The notes: a model not told the origin generated them from the letters alone. 64,000 nt of DNA from Rivihabitans pingtungensis (GCF_003201855.1 NZ_QJKI01000001.1:370446-434445), one strand, 5' to 3'. Counted from the first letter of the stretch, positions 46,912 through 57,421 are shown. Translations and numbers: made by a program.

Positions 46912-48297
46912 TCAGCCAGCCAGGCGCGCCAGCACCTGTTCGCGACCAATCAAGGCCAGCACGGCGTCCACCGATGGCGTTTGCGTGGTGCCGCACACCA
47001 GTACGCGCAGCGGCATGCCCAATTGGCCCATCTTGATGCCTTCTTCGGCGCAGAACGGCTTGAACAGCCCATGGATGGCTTCGGTGTTCCATTCCGGCAG
47101 CGCGGCCAGCTGGGCGGCAAAGCGCGCCATGCGCTCGCGGGTGTCCGGCAGGATGTGCTTGTCCAGTTCGGCTTGCTGCGGCTGGCGCGGCTGATAGAAA
47201 TAATCGCACTCGCGCGCCAGCGCGTTCAGCTCCTGCACGCGCTCCTTGACCAGCGCCACCACCTCGGCCAGCGCCGGGCCTTGCGCGGTGGAGATGCCCG
47301 CCGCAGTCAGCCGTGGGGTGATCAGCTCGGCCAGACGGGCGTTGTCAGCGGCCTTGATATGCTGGGCGTTCAGCCAGAGGAATTTTTCCTGATTGAAGCG
47401 GCTGGCCGACGGGCTGACCGCTTCCAGGCTGAACCATTCGACAAACTGGTCCATATTGAAAAACTCTTCGTCGCCATGCCCCCAGCCCAGCCGCGCCAGG
47501 TAGTTGAGCAGCGCCTCGGGCAGAATGCCCTTGCCTTCGTAGTCCACCACGCTGACCGCGTCGCGGCGCTTGGACATCTTGTGGCCGTCTTCGTTAAGAA
47601 TCATCGGCAGATGGCCATACACTGGCAGCGGCGCGCCCAGCGCTTTCAGGATGTTGATCTGGCGCGGGGTGTTGTTGACGTGGTCATCGCCACGGATGAC
47701 GTGGGTGATGTTCATGTCCCAGTCGTCCACCACCACGCAGAAGTTATAGGTGGGGCTGCCGTCCGGGCGGGCGATGATCAGGTCGTCGAGTTCTTCGTTC
47801 TGGAATTCAATCCGGCCTTTGACCGCATCGTCCCAGGCCACGCTGCCGGACAGCGGGGTTTTGAAGCGCACCACCGGCGGCACGTCAGCCGGCGGAGTGG
47901 GCAGGGTTTTGCCGTCTTCTGGGCGCCAGCGGCGGTCGTAGCGCGGTTTTTCGCCACGGGCTTCCTGCTCGGCGCGCATGGCGTCGAGTTCTTCCTTGCT
48001 GCAATAGCACAGATAGGCGTGGCCGCTGGCCAGCAGTTGCTGAATCACCTCTTTGTAGCGGTCAAAGCGCTGGGTTTGGTAAAACGGGCCTTCGTCGTAG
48101 TCCAGGCCCACCCAGTGCATGCCGTCCAGAATCGCCTGCACCGATTCGGGAGTGGAGCGCTCCAGGTCGGTATCTTCGATGCGCAGCACAAAAGTGCCAC
48201 CGTGCTTGCGGGCGTAGGCCCAGGAGAACAGCGCGGTACGAACACCGCCAATATGCAGAAAACCGGTGGGACTGGGAGCAAAACGGGTGCGGATCAT
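46912..48297 (-). CDS. gltX: Glutamate-tRNA ligase
   Basis: A 461-residue class I aminoacyl-tRNA synthetase. The HIGH-type motif is FLHIGG (13-18) in [17 protein letters not shown], and KMSKR is at 240-244. It charges tRNA-Glu. I start it at [12 protein letters not shown] (48297), which is the universal N-terminus; the frame extends further upstream without homology. Confidence 0.97.
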   Translation of the reverse strand: MIRTRFAPSPTGFLHIGGVRTALFSWAYARKHGGTFVLRIEDTDLERSTPESVQAILDGMHWVGLDYDEGPFYQTQRFDRYKEVIQQLLASGHAYLCYCSKEELDAMRAEQEARGEKPRYDRRWRPEDGKTLPTPPADVPPVVRFKTPLSGSVAWDDAVKGRIEFQNEELDDLIIARPDGSPTYNFCVVVDDWDMNITHVIRGDDHVNNTPRQINILKALGAPLPVYGHLPMILNEDGHKMSKRRDAVSVVDYEGKGILPEALLNYLARLGWGHGDEEFFNMDQFVEWFSLEAVSPSASRFNQEKFLWLNAQHIKAADNARLAELITPRLTAAGISTAQGPALAEVVALVKERVQELNALARECDYFYQPRQPQQAELDKHILPDTRERMARFAAQLAALPEWNTEAIHGLFKPFCAEEGIKMGQLGMPLRVLVCGTTQTPSVDAVLALIGREQVLARLAG

Positions 48298-48419
48298 GGA
48301 AGGCTCGGCCGAAGATAGCGGAAAAATCGGCATTCTACTCTTGCACTGCCAAGGGGAAAACCGCTGCACGCGGTCAAAGCCTACGCTGTTGGCCTTGACC
48401 GGCAGCAGGAGCAAGATGT

Positions 48420-48533
48420 GGCGCTGCTCACAAAACACAGCGAAGCGGCCCTGGCCAAGCGTATCACTGCAGACAGTACAGCGAACACGACAAGATCACA
48501 CCACAACGCCAGGGGATTTTGTTCGCCGCACTC
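48420..48533. repeat. Correia-like repeat R1, copy at 48.4 kb
   Basis: A more diverged 114-nt copy: left part TGCTCACAAAACACAGCG, core ACTGCAGACAGTACAG, right part AACGCCAGGGGATTTTG then TTCGCCGCACT. Its right end abuts the stop codon of the NfeD-like gene. Confidence 0.8.
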
Positions 48534-48984
48534 AGTGCAGCTTGACAGGGGGGCTACCAATGTCAGTGAACGGCTCTATCCACAGCAGATTGCCTTCCTG
48601 CGCACTGATGATATAAGTCGCCTCGCCAAACAGGCTGGCATGCCCTTTGGCCAGCCGGGCATCCCAGTGTGCGCCACGCCACTGCACGCGCGCCTGCTGC
48701 GGGCTGAGCCATTGCTCCACCACCACGGGCTGGCCGATGACTTCCAGCGCCTCCAGCGGCCGCTGCCGTTGTATCTGCTGATAGCGCCACAGCCGCCAAC
48801 AGCCCAGCCCGGACAGCGCCACCACCAGCACGCCTTGCATATTGGCATCCAGATAGCCCCACACTCCGCCCAGCCCAACTAGCATCATGCTGACGCCGAT
48901 GACCAGAAAGTAAAACGTGCCCAAAATCAGTTCTGCCACCAGGGTCAGCGCGGCCAGAACAAACCACATATAAGGATGGTGCAT
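48532..48984 (-). CDS. NfeD-like family membrane protein
   Basis: A 150-residue protein with about three membrane helices in the first 75 residues (MWFVLAALTLVAELILGTFYF is the hallmark opening) and a C-terminal OB-fold beta domain (VIGQPVVVEQWLSP...). Such short NfeD proteins act with SPFH/stomatin partners in membrane quality control; no partner gene is adjacent. The stop codon lies at an R1 end. Confidence 0.88.
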   Translation of the reverse strand: MHHPYMWFVLAALTLVAELILGTFYFLVIGVSMMLVGLGGVWGYLDANMQGVLVVALSGLGCWRLWRYQQIQRQRPLEALEVIGQPVVVEQWLSPQQARVQWRGAHWDARLAKGHASLFGEATYIISAQEGNLLWIEPFTDIGSPPVKLH

Positions 48985-49324
48985 GACATGGCTCCGTGGA
49001 TAGATAGGCAAAAACGATTTATGGCCAGCGCTGCATTAGGGCCGATAAGGCTGGCCACACGGCAATTTACGCCAAAAGAATAACATGGGCGCAGTATAGG
49101 TAGTGGGGATGGCTATGACAATTCGTAGGATTACCTGCCCGGCTTGCCGAATGCAGCAGCGAATGGCACCTGCCATCCAGCCTGCAGGCCGGCGTAAGCA
49201 GTTTCAAGCATTGAATCGGCCTGGTGCAGGCCTGTAACATGCTGTTGGCACGCTGTCAGTGCTTGTTCTGGCCTGACGGACATGTTCAAAACCCCGGCCG
49301 AATCTGTGGCCAGAAAGCCCTACC
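48985..49324. other. Gene-free region between divergent nfeD-like and DUF2059 genes
   Basis: About 340 bases. A 37-codon open frame from 49110 contains a CPAC pair but has no ribosome site or other support. I see no repeat or clear promoter pair. Confidence 0.35.
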
Positions 49325-49858
49325 ATGAAAACCTCCCTGCTTGCCATCAGCCTGTTGCTGGTCAGCCACACTTTGCCCGTCTGGGCCAACGAGGCGCCAG
49401 CCAGCGAGCCATCCGTGCGCGAGATGCTGCACATCACCCAGACCGAACAAAACTACCGCGATACCATGGTGCAGGCACAAGCCCAGGTTTTGCGTCTACT
49501 GGAACAACAAATGGCATCGATGTCCGTAGCCGTCAACAGTGAGCGCATGCGTGCCTTTCAGGCCAAACTGGTGACTGTCATGATGGACGAGTCCGGATGG
49601 AGCAAGATGGAACCAGAATACGTCCGTTTGTATCAGGACACATTCAACCAAACGGAAATCGACGGCATGCTGGCGTTTTATCGCTCTGAGGCCGGACAGG
49701 CCGTGGTGGCCAAGACACCGATCCTGACGCGCAAGAGCATGGAATTGGTCATGGCTGAGCAAATGCGCCTGCTGCCACGGGTAGAAGCGTTGATCACAGC
49801 ATTTCTCAAGGAAGCGCGTGCAGCTGCCTCGCCAAAATCTGGCAAGGCGCATCATTGA
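49325..49858 (+). CDS. DUF2059 domain-containing periplasmic protein
   Basis: A 177-residue protein with a signal peptide (cleavage near VWA-NE, residue 21) and a DUF2059 domain whose core is EYVRLYQDTFNQTEIDGMLAFY, followed by the GQAVVAKTPILTRKSM block. These proteins are periplasmic and of unknown role. It stands alone. Confidence 0.88.
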   Translation: MKTSLLAISLLLVSHTLPVWANEAPASEPSVREMLHITQTEQNYRDTMVQAQAQVLRLLEQQMASMSVAVNSERMRAFQAKLVTVMMDESGWSKMEPEYVRLYQDTFNQTEIDGMLAFYRSEAGQAVVAKTPILTRKSMELVMAEQMRLLPRVEALITAFLKEARAAASPKSGKAHH

Positions 49859-49985
49859 GATGTCTGATTGGTTAAGCGCTGATCGCAAAACCCCGCACAG
49901 CGCTCCTGGATGTGCGATTTGTTGGCCAGCATGGTGGTGGTATTGCGTCGAGGGGGGGCCGGCGGCGACTTCAGGCTGAACGATT

Positions 49986-50013
49986 AAAAAAAAGCCCGGC
50001 GCAAGGCCGGGCT
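49986..50013 (-). terminator. Rho-independent terminator, minus strand
   Basis: AGCCCGGC (49993-50000) and GCCGGGCT (50006-50013) with a 5-nt loop and eight As on the plus strand, which read as a U-run on the minus strand. It could end the prp operon transcript, 260 nt beyond prpF and past the R1 copies. Confidence 0.8.
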
Positions 50014-50123
50014 CAATCACCTGGGTTTTACAACAGACACGAAGAAACCCTGTTTGGGCGGAGCTGACGACCTGCGGTCAGCCCCGCGCAGTGCGTAAAA
50101 TCTTGAGCTGCTCTCCACACTCA

Positions 50124-50160
50124 GCGCCACAACGCCAAGAGGGCATTAGTAAGCGGCGCT
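50124..50160. repeat. Degenerate R1 right arm next to a full copy
   Basis: CGCCACAACGCCAAGAGGG then CATTAGTAAGCGGCGCT resembles the right arm of R1. It ends one base before the full copy at 50162, so two elements lie head to tail. Confidence 0.6.
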
Positions 50161-50161
50161 T

Positions 50162-50275
50162 AGAGTGGCTCACAAAACCCAGCGCAGCGGTCCTGGCTAG
50201 GCGCACGACCGCAGACAGTACAGGTAGTACGGCAAGGTCGTGCAACAACGCCAGGAGGGTTTTGTGAGCCGCTCT
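50162..50275. repeat. Correia-like repeat R1, copy at 50.2 kb
   Basis: A 114-nt copy with ends AGAGTGGCTCACAAAACCC and GGGTTTTGTGAGCCGCTCT. Inner pairs TCCTGGC/GCCAGGA and GCACGACC/GGTCGTGC are perfect, so the whole unit folds as one long hairpin around CAGTACAGGTAGTAC. Its right end coincides with the TGA of prpF. Confidence 0.94.
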
Positions 50276-51462
50276 CAGAACGTGCCGCCGGGCACGCGCA
50301 CCCAACCTTCCATAATGATGCGGGCGCTGCGGCTCATGATCGCCTTGGTCACCGTCCACTGGCCGTCCACCTGCTTGGCCTGGGCGCCCACGCGCAAGGT
50401 GCCGGACGGGTGGCCAAAGCGCACGGCTTCGCGCTCGCCGCCGCCAGCAGCCAGGTTGACCAGGGTGCCGGGGATGGCGGCCGCCGTGCCGATGGCCACC
50501 GCAGCGGTGCCCATCATGGCGTGGTGCAGCTTGCCCATCGACAGCGCGCGCACCAGCAAATCGACATCACCTGCGTCGATGGTCTTGCCGCTGGACGCCG
50601 TGTAAGTGGTCGGCGGGGCAACAAAAGCAATCTTCGGCGTGTGCTGGCGGGTGGCGGCTTCTTCCGGGGTTTTGATCAGCCCCATGCGCAGCGCGCCGGC
50701 CACGCGAATCGCCTCAAAGCGCTTGAGCGCTTCCGGGTCGCTGTTGATCTGCTCGCGCAGTTCAGTGCCGGTGTAGCCGATGTCGGCGGCGTTGACGAAC
50801 ACCGTCGGGATGCCGGCGGTGATCATGGTGGCCTTGAAGGTGCCCACGCCGGGGACTTCCAGATCGTCCACCAGATTGCCGGTGGGGAACATCGAACCGC
50901 CGTCTTCGCCGTCGTCGGACGGGTCCATGAACTCCAGCACGATTTCCGCCGCCGGGAAGGTCACCCCGTCCAGCTCGAAATCGCCGGTTTCCTGCACCTG
51001 GCCGTTGCTCACCGGCACGTGGGCGATGATGGTTTTCTGGATATTGGCTTGCCAGATGCGCACCACGGCCACGCCGTTGTCGGGGATGCGCGCCGGGTCC
51101 ACCAGGCCGGCATGAATGGCAAACGCGCCAGCGGCGGTGGACAAATTGCCGCAGTTGCCCGACCAGTCAACAAAGGGCTTGTCGATCGACACCTGGCCAT
51201 ACAGATAATCCACATCGTGCTCGGGCACGCTGGACTTGGACAAAATCACGCACTTGCTGGTGCTGGAAGTGGCGCCGCCCATGCCGTCGATGTGCGCGGC
51301 ATAAGGGTCGGGGCTGCCAATCACGCGCATGAACAGCTGGTCGCGCGCCGCGCCCGGAACCTGGCAGGCTTCGGGCAGATCCTGCAAGCGGAAAAACACG
51401 CCCTTGCTGGTGCCGCCACGGATATAGGTGGCGGGGATTTTGACTTGGGGGAGATGGGCCAT
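50275..51462 (-). CDS. prpF: 2-methylaconitate cis-trans isomerase PrpF
   Basis: A 395-residue protein of the diaminopimelate-epimerase fold. It isomerises 2-methylaconitate made by AcnD in the AcnD-PrpF form of the 2-methylcitrate cycle. Signature blocks are YIRGGTSKGVFF, GMGGATSSTSKC, GNCGNLSTAAGAFA and GKLHHAMMGT. It follows acnD by 59 nt as the last prp gene. Confidence 0.95.
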   Translation of the reverse strand: MAHLPQVKIPATYIRGGTSKGVFFRLQDLPEACQVPGAARDQLFMRVIGSPDPYAAHIDGMGGATSSTSKCVILSKSSVPEHDVDYLYGQVSIDKPFVDWSGNCGNLSTAAGAFAIHAGLVDPARIPDNGVAVVRIWQANIQKTIIAHVPVSNGQVQETGDFELDGVTFPAAEIVLEFMDPSDDGEDGGSMFPTGNLVDDLEVPGVGTFKATMITAGIPTVFVNAADIGYTGTELREQINSDPEALKRFEAIRVAGALRMGLIKTPEEAATRQHTPKIAFVAPPTTYTASSGKTIDAGDVDLLVRALSMGKLHHAMMGTAAVAIGTAAAIPGTLVNLAAGGGEREAVRFGHPSGTLRVGAQAKQVDGQWTVTKAIMSRSARIIMEGWVRVPGGTF

Positions 51463-51521
51463 CAAATCAGTTCCTTGCGTCGGGCCGCGCCCGCCAGTCC
51501 CCCGGCGGGCGCGGCGTCAGA

Positions 51522-54140
51522 TCAGGCGTTGGATTCCAGGAAGTCCTGGGCAAAGCGTTGCAGCACGCCGCCGGCCTGGTACACGCGCACTTCGGCGGCG
51601 GTGTCCAGACGGCAGGTGACCTGGGCTTCGGTGGTTTCGCCATTCTTGCGATGGATCACCAGCGTCAGGTCGCAGCGCGGCGACAGCTCGCCCTGGATGT
51701 CGTAGGTTTCCGTGCCGTCCAGGCCCAGGGTCAGGCGGGTGACGCCCGGCTTGAACTCCACCGGCAGCACGCCCATGCCGATCAGGTTGGTGCGGTGAAT
51801 GCGCTCGAAGCCTTCGGCGACAATCACTTCCACCCCTGCCAGACGCACGCCCTTGGCTGCCCAGTCGCGGCTGGAGCCTTGGCCGTAGTCAGCGCCGGCA
51901 ACGATGATCAGCGGCTGCTTGCGGTTCATATAGGTTTCGATGGCTTCCCACATGCGCAGCACCTTGCCGTCCGGCTCGACGCGGGCCAGCGAACCCTTTT
52001 TCACCTGGCCATCGACCACGGCCATTTCGTTCACCAGCTGCGGGTTGGCGAAGGTGGCGCGCATGGCGGTCAGGTGGTCGCCACGGTGGGTGGCGTAAGA
52101 GTTGAAGTCTTCTTCCGGCAAGCCCATCTTGGCCAAGTATTCACCCGCGGCCGAGCTGGCCAGAATGGCGTTGGACGGCGACAGGTGGTCGGTGGTGATG
52201 TTGTCCGGCAGCACGGCCAGCGGGCGCATGCCCTTGAGCGTGCGCGGATTGGCGGCCAGCGCGCCCACGCCTTCGGTGTCCCAGTACGGCGGGCGGCGGA
52301 TGTAGGTGGACATCGGACGCCAGTTGTACAGCGGGCTTTCGGCTTGCTCGGCTTCGCCCAGATCGAACATCGGGATGTAGATCTGCTTGAACTGCTCGGG
52401 CTTGACGGCGGCGGCGACGATGGCGTCGATTTCTTCATCCGACGGCCACAGGTCTTTCAGGCGGATTTCCTTGCCATCCACCACGGCCAACACGTCTTGC
52501 TCGATGTCAAAGCGCACGGTGCCGGCGATGGCGTAGGCGACCACCAGCGGCGGCGAGGCCAGGAAGGCCTGCTTGGCGTAGGGGTGGATGCGGCCGTCAA
52601 AGTTGCGGTTGCCCGACAGCACGGCGGTGGCGTACAGGTCGCGGTCGATGATTTCCTGCTGGATTTTCGGGTCCAGCGCGCCGGACATGCCGTTACAGGT
52701 GGTGCAGGCGTAGGCGACGATGCCAAAGCCGAGTTTTTCCAGCTCGGGCAGCAGGCCGGCTTCTTCCAGATACAGCTTGGCCACCTTGGAGCCCGGCGCA
52801 AACGAGGTCTTCACCCACGGCTTGCGCACCAGGCCCAGCGCGTTGGCTTTTTTGGCCAGCAGCGCGGCGGCCACCACATTGCGCGGGTTGGAGGTGTTGG
52901 TGCAGCTGGTGATGGCGGCAATCACCACCGCGCCATCCGGCAGCAGGCCCTGGGCTTCTTCGGCGCGGGCGGCGGCCAGCTTGGCCTCGTCGGCAATGCC
53001 GCGCTCTTGCAGGGCGGAAGTCGGCAGGCGCTTGTGCGGATTGGACGGGCCAGCCATATTGCGCACCACGCTGGACAGATCAAACTCCAGCACGCGCTCG
53101 TATTGCGCGGTTTTCAGCGACTCAGCCCACAGGCCGGTCAGCTTGGCGTAGTTTTCCACCAGCGCCACTTGCTCCGGCTCGCGGCCGGTGAGCTTCAGGT
53201 AGTCGATGGTTTGCTGGTCGATGTAGAACATCGCCGCCGTGGCGCCATATTCCGGGCACATGTTGGAGATGGTGGCGCGGTCGCCAATCGACAGGCTGTC
53301 GGCGCCTTCGCCAAAGAATTCCACATAGGCGCCGACCACGCGCTCTTTGCGCAGAAACTCGGTCAGCGCCAGCACGATGTCGGTGGCGGTGATACCGGGC
53401 TTGCGCTGGCCGGTGAGCTTGACGCCCACGATATCCGGCAGGCGCATCATCGACGGATGGCCCAGCATCACGGTTTCGGCTTCCAGGCCGCCCACGCCGA
53501 TGGCGATGACGCCCAGCGCGTCCACGTGCGGGGTGTGGCTGTCAGTGCCCACGCAGGTGTCCGGGAAGGCCACGCCGTCGCGCGCCTGAATCACCGGGGA
53601 CATTTTTTCCAGATTGATCTGGTGCATGATGCCGTTGCCGGCCGGGATCACGTCCACATTCTTGAACGCGGTGCGCGTCCAGTTGATGAAGTGGAAGCGG
53701 TCTTCGTTGCGGCGGTCTTCAATGGCGCGGTTTTTCTCGAAGGCTTCCGGGTCGAAGCCGCCGCATTCCACGGCCAGCGAGTGGTCGACGATCAGCTGGG
53801 TGGGCACCACCGGGTTGACCAGCGACGGGTCGCCGCCTTGGTCGGCGATGGCGTCGCGCAGGCCGGCCAGGTCCACCAGCGCGGTTTGGCCCAGGATGTC
53901 ATGGCACACCACACGGGCCGGATACCACGGGAAATCCAGATCGCGCTTGCGCTCGATCAGTTGCTTGAGCGAATCGGTCAGCGCGGCCGGGTCGCAGCGG
54001 CGCACCAGCTGTTCGGCCAGCACGCGCGAGGTGTAGGGCAGGGTGTCGTAAGCGCCGGGGGCGATGGCGTCCACCGCGGCGCGGGTGTCGTAGTAGTCCA
54101 GCGCGGCGCCGGGCAGGGGCTTGCGGAATGCAGTGTTCAT
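51522..54140 (-). CDS. acnD: Fe/S-dependent 2-methylisocitrate dehydratase AcnD
   Basis: An 872-residue aconitase-type enzyme that dehydrates 2-methylcitrate in propionate catabolism. The [4Fe-4S] ligands are C413 in ITSCTNTSNP and C479 and C482 in ACTTCNG; SRDWAAKG is the C-terminal substrate-binding arginine region. Association with prpF and prpB/prpC distinguishes AcnD from AcnA. The long frame on the opposite strand is a high-GC shadow. Confidence 0.96.
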   Translation of the reverse strand: MNTAFRKPLPGAALDYYDTRAAVDAIAPGAYDTLPYTSRVLAEQLVRRCDPAALTDSLKQLIERKRDLDFPWYPARVVCHDILGQTALVDLAGLRDAIADQGGDPSLVNPVVPTQLIVDHSLAVECGGFDPEAFEKNRAIEDRRNEDRFHFINWTRTAFKNVDVIPAGNGIMHQINLEKMSPVIQARDGVAFPDTCVGTDSHTPHVDALGVIAIGVGGLEAETVMLGHPSMMRLPDIVGVKLTGQRKPGITATDIVLALTEFLRKERVVGAYVEFFGEGADSLSIGDRATISNMCPEYGATAAMFYIDQQTIDYLKLTGREPEQVALVENYAKLTGLWAESLKTAQYERVLEFDLSSVVRNMAGPSNPHKRLPTSALQERGIADEAKLAAARAEEAQGLLPDGAVVIAAITSCTNTSNPRNVVAAALLAKKANALGLVRKPWVKTSFAPGSKVAKLYLEEAGLLPELEKLGFGIVAYACTTCNGMSGALDPKIQQEIIDRDLYATAVLSGNRNFDGRIHPYAKQAFLASPPLVVAYAIAGTVRFDIEQDVLAVVDGKEIRLKDLWPSDEEIDAIVAAAVKPEQFKQIYIPMFDLGEAEQAESPLYNWRPMSTYIRRPPYWDTEGVGALAANPRTLKGMRPLAVLPDNITTDHLSPSNAILASSAAGEYLAKMGLPEEDFNSYATHRGDHLTAMRATFANPQLVNEMAVVDGQVKKGSLARVEPDGKVLRMWEAIETYMNRKQPLIIVAGADYGQGSSRDWAAKGVRLAGVEVIVAEGFERIHRTNLIGMGVLPVEFKPGVTRLTLGLDGTETYDIQGELSPRCDLTLVIHRKNGETTEAQVTCRLDTAAEVRVYQAGGVLQRFAQDFLESNA

Positions 54141-54247
54141 GACGTGACAAAATCCAGGTGAAGACGGTTGGCACGGGCCTGTGAGCAGGCTCTGTGGCGC
54201 AAAAGGGGAGCCGCCGCCAGGCGGCCCGCTCCCCTTGGGTCAGTCGA

Positions 54248-55396
54248 TCAACGCTCGCTGATCGGCGCGAACTTCAGATCGTCCGGGCCAATGTAGTTGG
54301 CGCTCGGGCGGATGATCTTGCCGTCTTCGCGCTGCTCGATCACGTGCGCGGCCCAGCCAGTGGTGCGGGCAATCACGAACAGCGGGGTGAACATGGCGGT
54401 CGGCACGCCCATCATGTGGTAGGACACGGCGCTGAACCAGTCCAGGTTCGGGAACATCTTTTTGATGTCCCACATCACGCTTTCCAGACGCTCGGCGATG
54501 TCGAACATCTTCATGTCGCCAGCGGCGGAAGACAGCTCACGAGCCACTTCCTTGATCACCTTGTTGCGCGGGTCGCTGATGGTGTACACCGGGTGGCCAA
54601 AGCCAATCACCACTTCTTTTTTCTCGACGCGGGCCTTGATGTCGGCTTCGGCTGCATCCGGCGAGTCGTAGCGCTTTTGCACTTCAAACGCCACTTCGTT
54701 GGCGCCGCCGTGCTTGGGGCCGCGCAGCGCGCCGATGGCGCCGGTGATGGCCGAGTACATGTCCGAGCCCGTGCCGGCGATGACGCGGCCGGTAAAGGTG
54801 GAGGCGTTGAACTCGTGTTCTGCGTACAGGATCAGCGAGGTGTGCATGGCCTTCACCCACAGCTCGGACGGCTTTTCACCGTGCAGCAGGTGCAGGAAGT
54901 GGCCGCCCACGGAGTCGTCATCGGTTTCCACGTCGATGCGCTTGCCATTGGTGCTGAAGTGATACCAGTACAGCAGGGCCGAACCCAGCGAGGCAATCAG
55001 GCGATCGGCGATGTCGCGCGCGCCCGGTGCGTTGTGGTCGTCTTTTTCCGGCAGGGCGCAACCCAGCACCGACACGGCGGTGCGCATCACGTCCATCGGG
55101 TGGCTGGCGGCCGGCAGGGCTTCCAGCGCAGTTTTCACCGCCGCCGGCAGGCCGCGCAGGGCCTTGAGCTTTTTCTTGTAGCCAGTCAGTTCGGCCTGGT
55201 TCGGCAGCTTGCCGTGCACCAGCAGGTAGGCGATTTCTTCAAACTCGCAGGTGGTGGCGACATCGAGAATGTCGTAGCCGCGATAGTGCAGGTCGTTGCC
55301 CGAACGGCCAACGGTGCACAGCGCGGTATTGCCGGCGGCCACGCCGGACAGGGCCACGGATTTCTTCGGCTTGCCAACAACAGGTGCTTCAGACAT
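54248..55396 (-). CDS. prpC: 2-methylcitrate synthase
   Basis: A 382-residue citrate-synthase fold enzyme that joins propionyl-CoA and oxaloacetate. H229 in GPKHGGANE and H268 in [13 protein letters not shown] are the catalytic histidines; the shorter length and context separate it from GltA. GAGGAG precedes the ATG at 55396; a TTG two codons earlier is not needed. It lies between prpB and acnD. Confidence 0.96.
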   Translation of the reverse strand: MSEAPVVGKPKKSVALSGVAAGNTALCTVGRSGNDLHYRGYDILDVATTCEFEEIAYLLVHGKLPNQAELTGYKKKLKALRGLPAAVKTALEALPAASHPMDVMRTAVSVLGCALPEKDDHNAPGARDIADRLIASLGSALLYWYHFSTNGKRIDVETDDDSVGGHFLHLLHGEKPSELWVKAMHTSLILYAEHEFNASTFTGRVIAGTGSDMYSAITGAIGALRGPKHGGANEVAFEVQKRYDSPDAAEADIKARVEKKEVVIGFGHPVYTISDPRNKVIKEVARELSSAAGDMKMFDIAERLESVMWDIKKMFPNLDWFSAVSYHMMGVPTAMFTPLFVIARTTGWAAHVIEQREDGKIIRPSANYIGPDDLKFAPISER

Positions 55397-55480
55397 GGAC
55401 AACTCCTCTATTTCGATGTGGGGGCGGCGCGGTCAGTCGGGGGAACGATCCGCCGCGCCTGTTATGACCGGCAATAAAAC

Positions 55481-56359
55481 TTACTTGGCTTCTTTGGCGA
55501 ACAGCGCGTCCAGCTTCTGTTCGTACTCGTGGTAGCCAAGGTGATCGTACAGATCCATGCGGGTTTGCATGGTCGGCACCACATTCTTTTGCGTGCCTTC
55601 CTGGCGCAGGGTCTGGTAGACATTCAGCGCGGCCAGGTTCATGGCGCGGAAAGCCGACAGCGGATACAGCGCCAGCGACACGCCCACCGAGGCCAGCTCT
55701 TCGGTAGTGAACAGCGGGGTGGAGCCAAATTCGGTGATGTTGGCCAGCACCGGCACCTTCACCGCCTCAACAAACTGCTTGTACATGGCCAGTTCGGTCA
55801 TGGCTTCCGGGAAGATCATGTCGGCGCCGGCTTCCACGCAGGCGCAGGCACGGTCGATGGCGGCTTGCAGGCCGTCCACCGCCAGCGCGTCGGTGCGCGC
55901 CATGATGACAAAGTCGTTGTCGCGGCGGGCGTCCACGGCGGCCTTCACGCGGTCCACCATTTCATCCAGCGGCACAATGGCCTTGTTCGGGCGGTGACCA
56001 CAGCGCTTTTGCTGCACCTGGTCTTCGATGTGCACGGCGGCGGCGCCGGCTTTTTCCAGATGGCGAATGGCGCGGGCGATATTGAAAGCGCCGCCCCAGC
56101 CGGTGTCGATGTCCACCAGCAGCGGCAGTTCGGTCACGTCGGTGATGCGGCGCACGTCGATCAGCACGTCTTCCAGGGTGGTGATGCCCAGGTCAGGAAT
56201 GCCGCAGGAGCCGGCCGCCACGCCGCCGCCGGACAGGTACAGCGCCTTGTAGCCGCTATGGTCGGCCAGACGCGCGGCGTAGGCATTGATTGCGCCCACC
56301 ACCTGCAAGGGTTTTTCCGCGGCCACAGCGGCCTTGAAACGTTGTCCGGGGGTCATCAT
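55481..56359 (-). CDS. prpB: 2-methylisocitrate lyase
   Basis: A 292-residue member of the isocitrate lyase superfamily, ending the methylcitrate cycle by releasing pyruvate and succinate. [10 protein letters not shown] binds Mg2+, and KRCGH (118-122) is the catalytic loop. First gene of prpB-prpC-acnD-prpF, with a GAGGAG site and a good sigma-70 promoter upstream. No prpR-type regulator gene is adjacent. Confidence 0.97.
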   Translation of the reverse strand: MMTPGQRFKAAVAAEKPLQVVGAINAYAARLADHSGYKALYLSGGGVAAGSCGIPDLGITTLEDVLIDVRRITDVTELPLLVDIDTGWGGAFNIARAIRHLEKAGAAAVHIEDQVQQKRCGHRPNKAIVPLDEMVDRVKAAVDARRDNDFVIMARTDALAVDGLQAAIDRACACVEAGADMIFPEAMTELAMYKQFVEAVKVPVLANITEFGSTPLFTTEELASVGVSLALYPLSAFRAMNLAALNVYQTLRQEGTQKNVVPTMQTRMDLYDHLGYHEYEQKLDALFAKEAK

Positions 56360-56400
56360 GTGCCGTTTCTCCTCTAGGTGTTCTGGGCTTGATGAACGGC

Positions 56401-56429
56401 ATTCTAGCAAGTGCTTGGTTGAGGCGCAA
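56401..56429 (-). promoter_or_regulatory. Sigma-70 promoter of the prp operon
   Basis: Minus strand: TTGCGC (56429-56424), a 17-nt spacer, TAGAAT (56406-56401), 41 nt before the prpB ATG. CTTGGT and ACCAAG, inverted copies at about 56414 and 56443, flank the -35 box and may bind a regulator. Confidence 0.7.
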
Positions 56430-56592
56430 ATACTAAAATGCACCAAGCGAGGCAAATCCAGTTGAATCCAACAATGGGACTGGTTAACCATTTAATCTTG
56501 AATGAAAAACATGTCCGTTTGGCAATGCCTGAGCACGTGTTTGATGCCAATATGTTATCCAGGTGGTTTGTCCGTCTGGCGTCCAGGCATGC

Positions 56593-56617
56593 AAAAGGGA
56601 CGGCCTAGGCCGTCCCT
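56593..56617 (-). terminator. Rho-independent terminator after the cytochrome b gene
   Basis: AGGGACGGCC-TA-GGCCGTCCCT is a perfect palindrome; on the minus strand it is followed by UUUU. It lies 40 nt beyond the cytochrome b gene stop. Confidence 0.8.
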
Positions 56618-56656
56618 CGTTATGCAACACACTGTATCTGGCGTAAATCGTCTTTC

Positions 56657-57319
56657 TCACCCCAAGCCATTCACCACCCCCGCCACCACGCCCACGGCCA
56701 CCAGCGCGCACAGCACGGCCAGTTTCCATGAGGCAAAGCGCAGTTCGGGCGGTTGGCTGGCGTAGGTTTGCCAGCCGCTGAGCATGGCGACCACCAGATT
56801 GCGGCGCTTGATCAGGCGATAGAACACAATGGCGCTCAGGTGCAGGCCAACGGCGGCCAGCAGCAGTTTGAACGAAATTTTGTGCCAGCCAGTGATGGCC
56901 TCTGACAGATCGCTATTGATCAGCTTGGCCAGCGGGCCATCCCACAAGAACGAATCGACATCAGTGGCAAACAGGCCGCTGCCCACCTGAAAACCCAGTA
57001 AACCCAGCAGCGCCAGCACCATCAGCGCACCCAGCGGGTTGTGGCCGGGGATGCGGTGTTCTGGCAGCTTGCCGCGCAGATAGGCCAGCATGGCGCCGGG
57101 GCCGCGCACAAAGCGGGCAAAGCGGGCTGTGTCGCTGCCCAGCACGCCCCACAGCAGGCGAAACAGCAGCAGGCCGGCAATGCCATAGCCAGCCAGCAGG
57201 TGAAGGCGCAAGGCATCGCCACCGGTTTCACCGGACCACCACATCACCCCGAACAGGGCAACCAGGCTCCAGTGAAACAGACGGGTAGGGGCGTCCCACA
57301 GTTTGATTCGGTATTGCAT
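56657..57319 (-). CDS. Cytochrome b561/b6-type diheme membrane protein
   Basis: A 220-residue protein of the Ni/Fe-hydrogenase-type cytochrome b (cytb_B561 bacterial) family, beginning KLWDAPTRLFHWSLVALF with a heme-ligand histidine, then about four or five helices with further histidines in LHLLAGY, ITGWHKISFKLLL and VGLHLSAIVFYR. It passes electrons between quinones and a partner such as a cytochrome c. GGAGG precedes the ATG. Confidence 0.88.
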   Translation of the reverse strand: MQYRIKLWDAPTRLFHWSLVALFGVMWWSGETGGDALRLHLLAGYGIAGLLLFRLLWGVLGSDTARFARFVRGPGAMLAYLRGKLPEHRIPGHNPLGALMVLALLGLLGFQVGSGLFATDVDSFLWDGPLAKLINSDLSEAITGWHKISFKLLLAAVGLHLSAIVFYRLIKRRNLVVAMLSGWQTYASQPPELRFASWKLAVLCALVAVGVVAGVVNGLG

Positions 57320-57421
57320 GACGGTACCTCCACAAAAGCCCAACAGACTGGTGTCATGGCATCCGGGTTCCCCGGCGCCAGCGGGAAAACCACCCGGACA
57401 GCAGCGGCCTATGGCCAGGGT

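Noticed and set aside
49110..49223. 37-codon open frame with a CPAC pair
   Set aside because: No Shine-Dalgarno sequence, no terminator and no supporting composition; likely chance.
51558..54161. Long plus-strand open frame opposite acnD
   Set aside because: It is the high-GC antisense shadow of AcnD: composition is rich in His, Gln, Arg and Gly with no domain, while the minus strand encodes a full aconitase-family enzyme.
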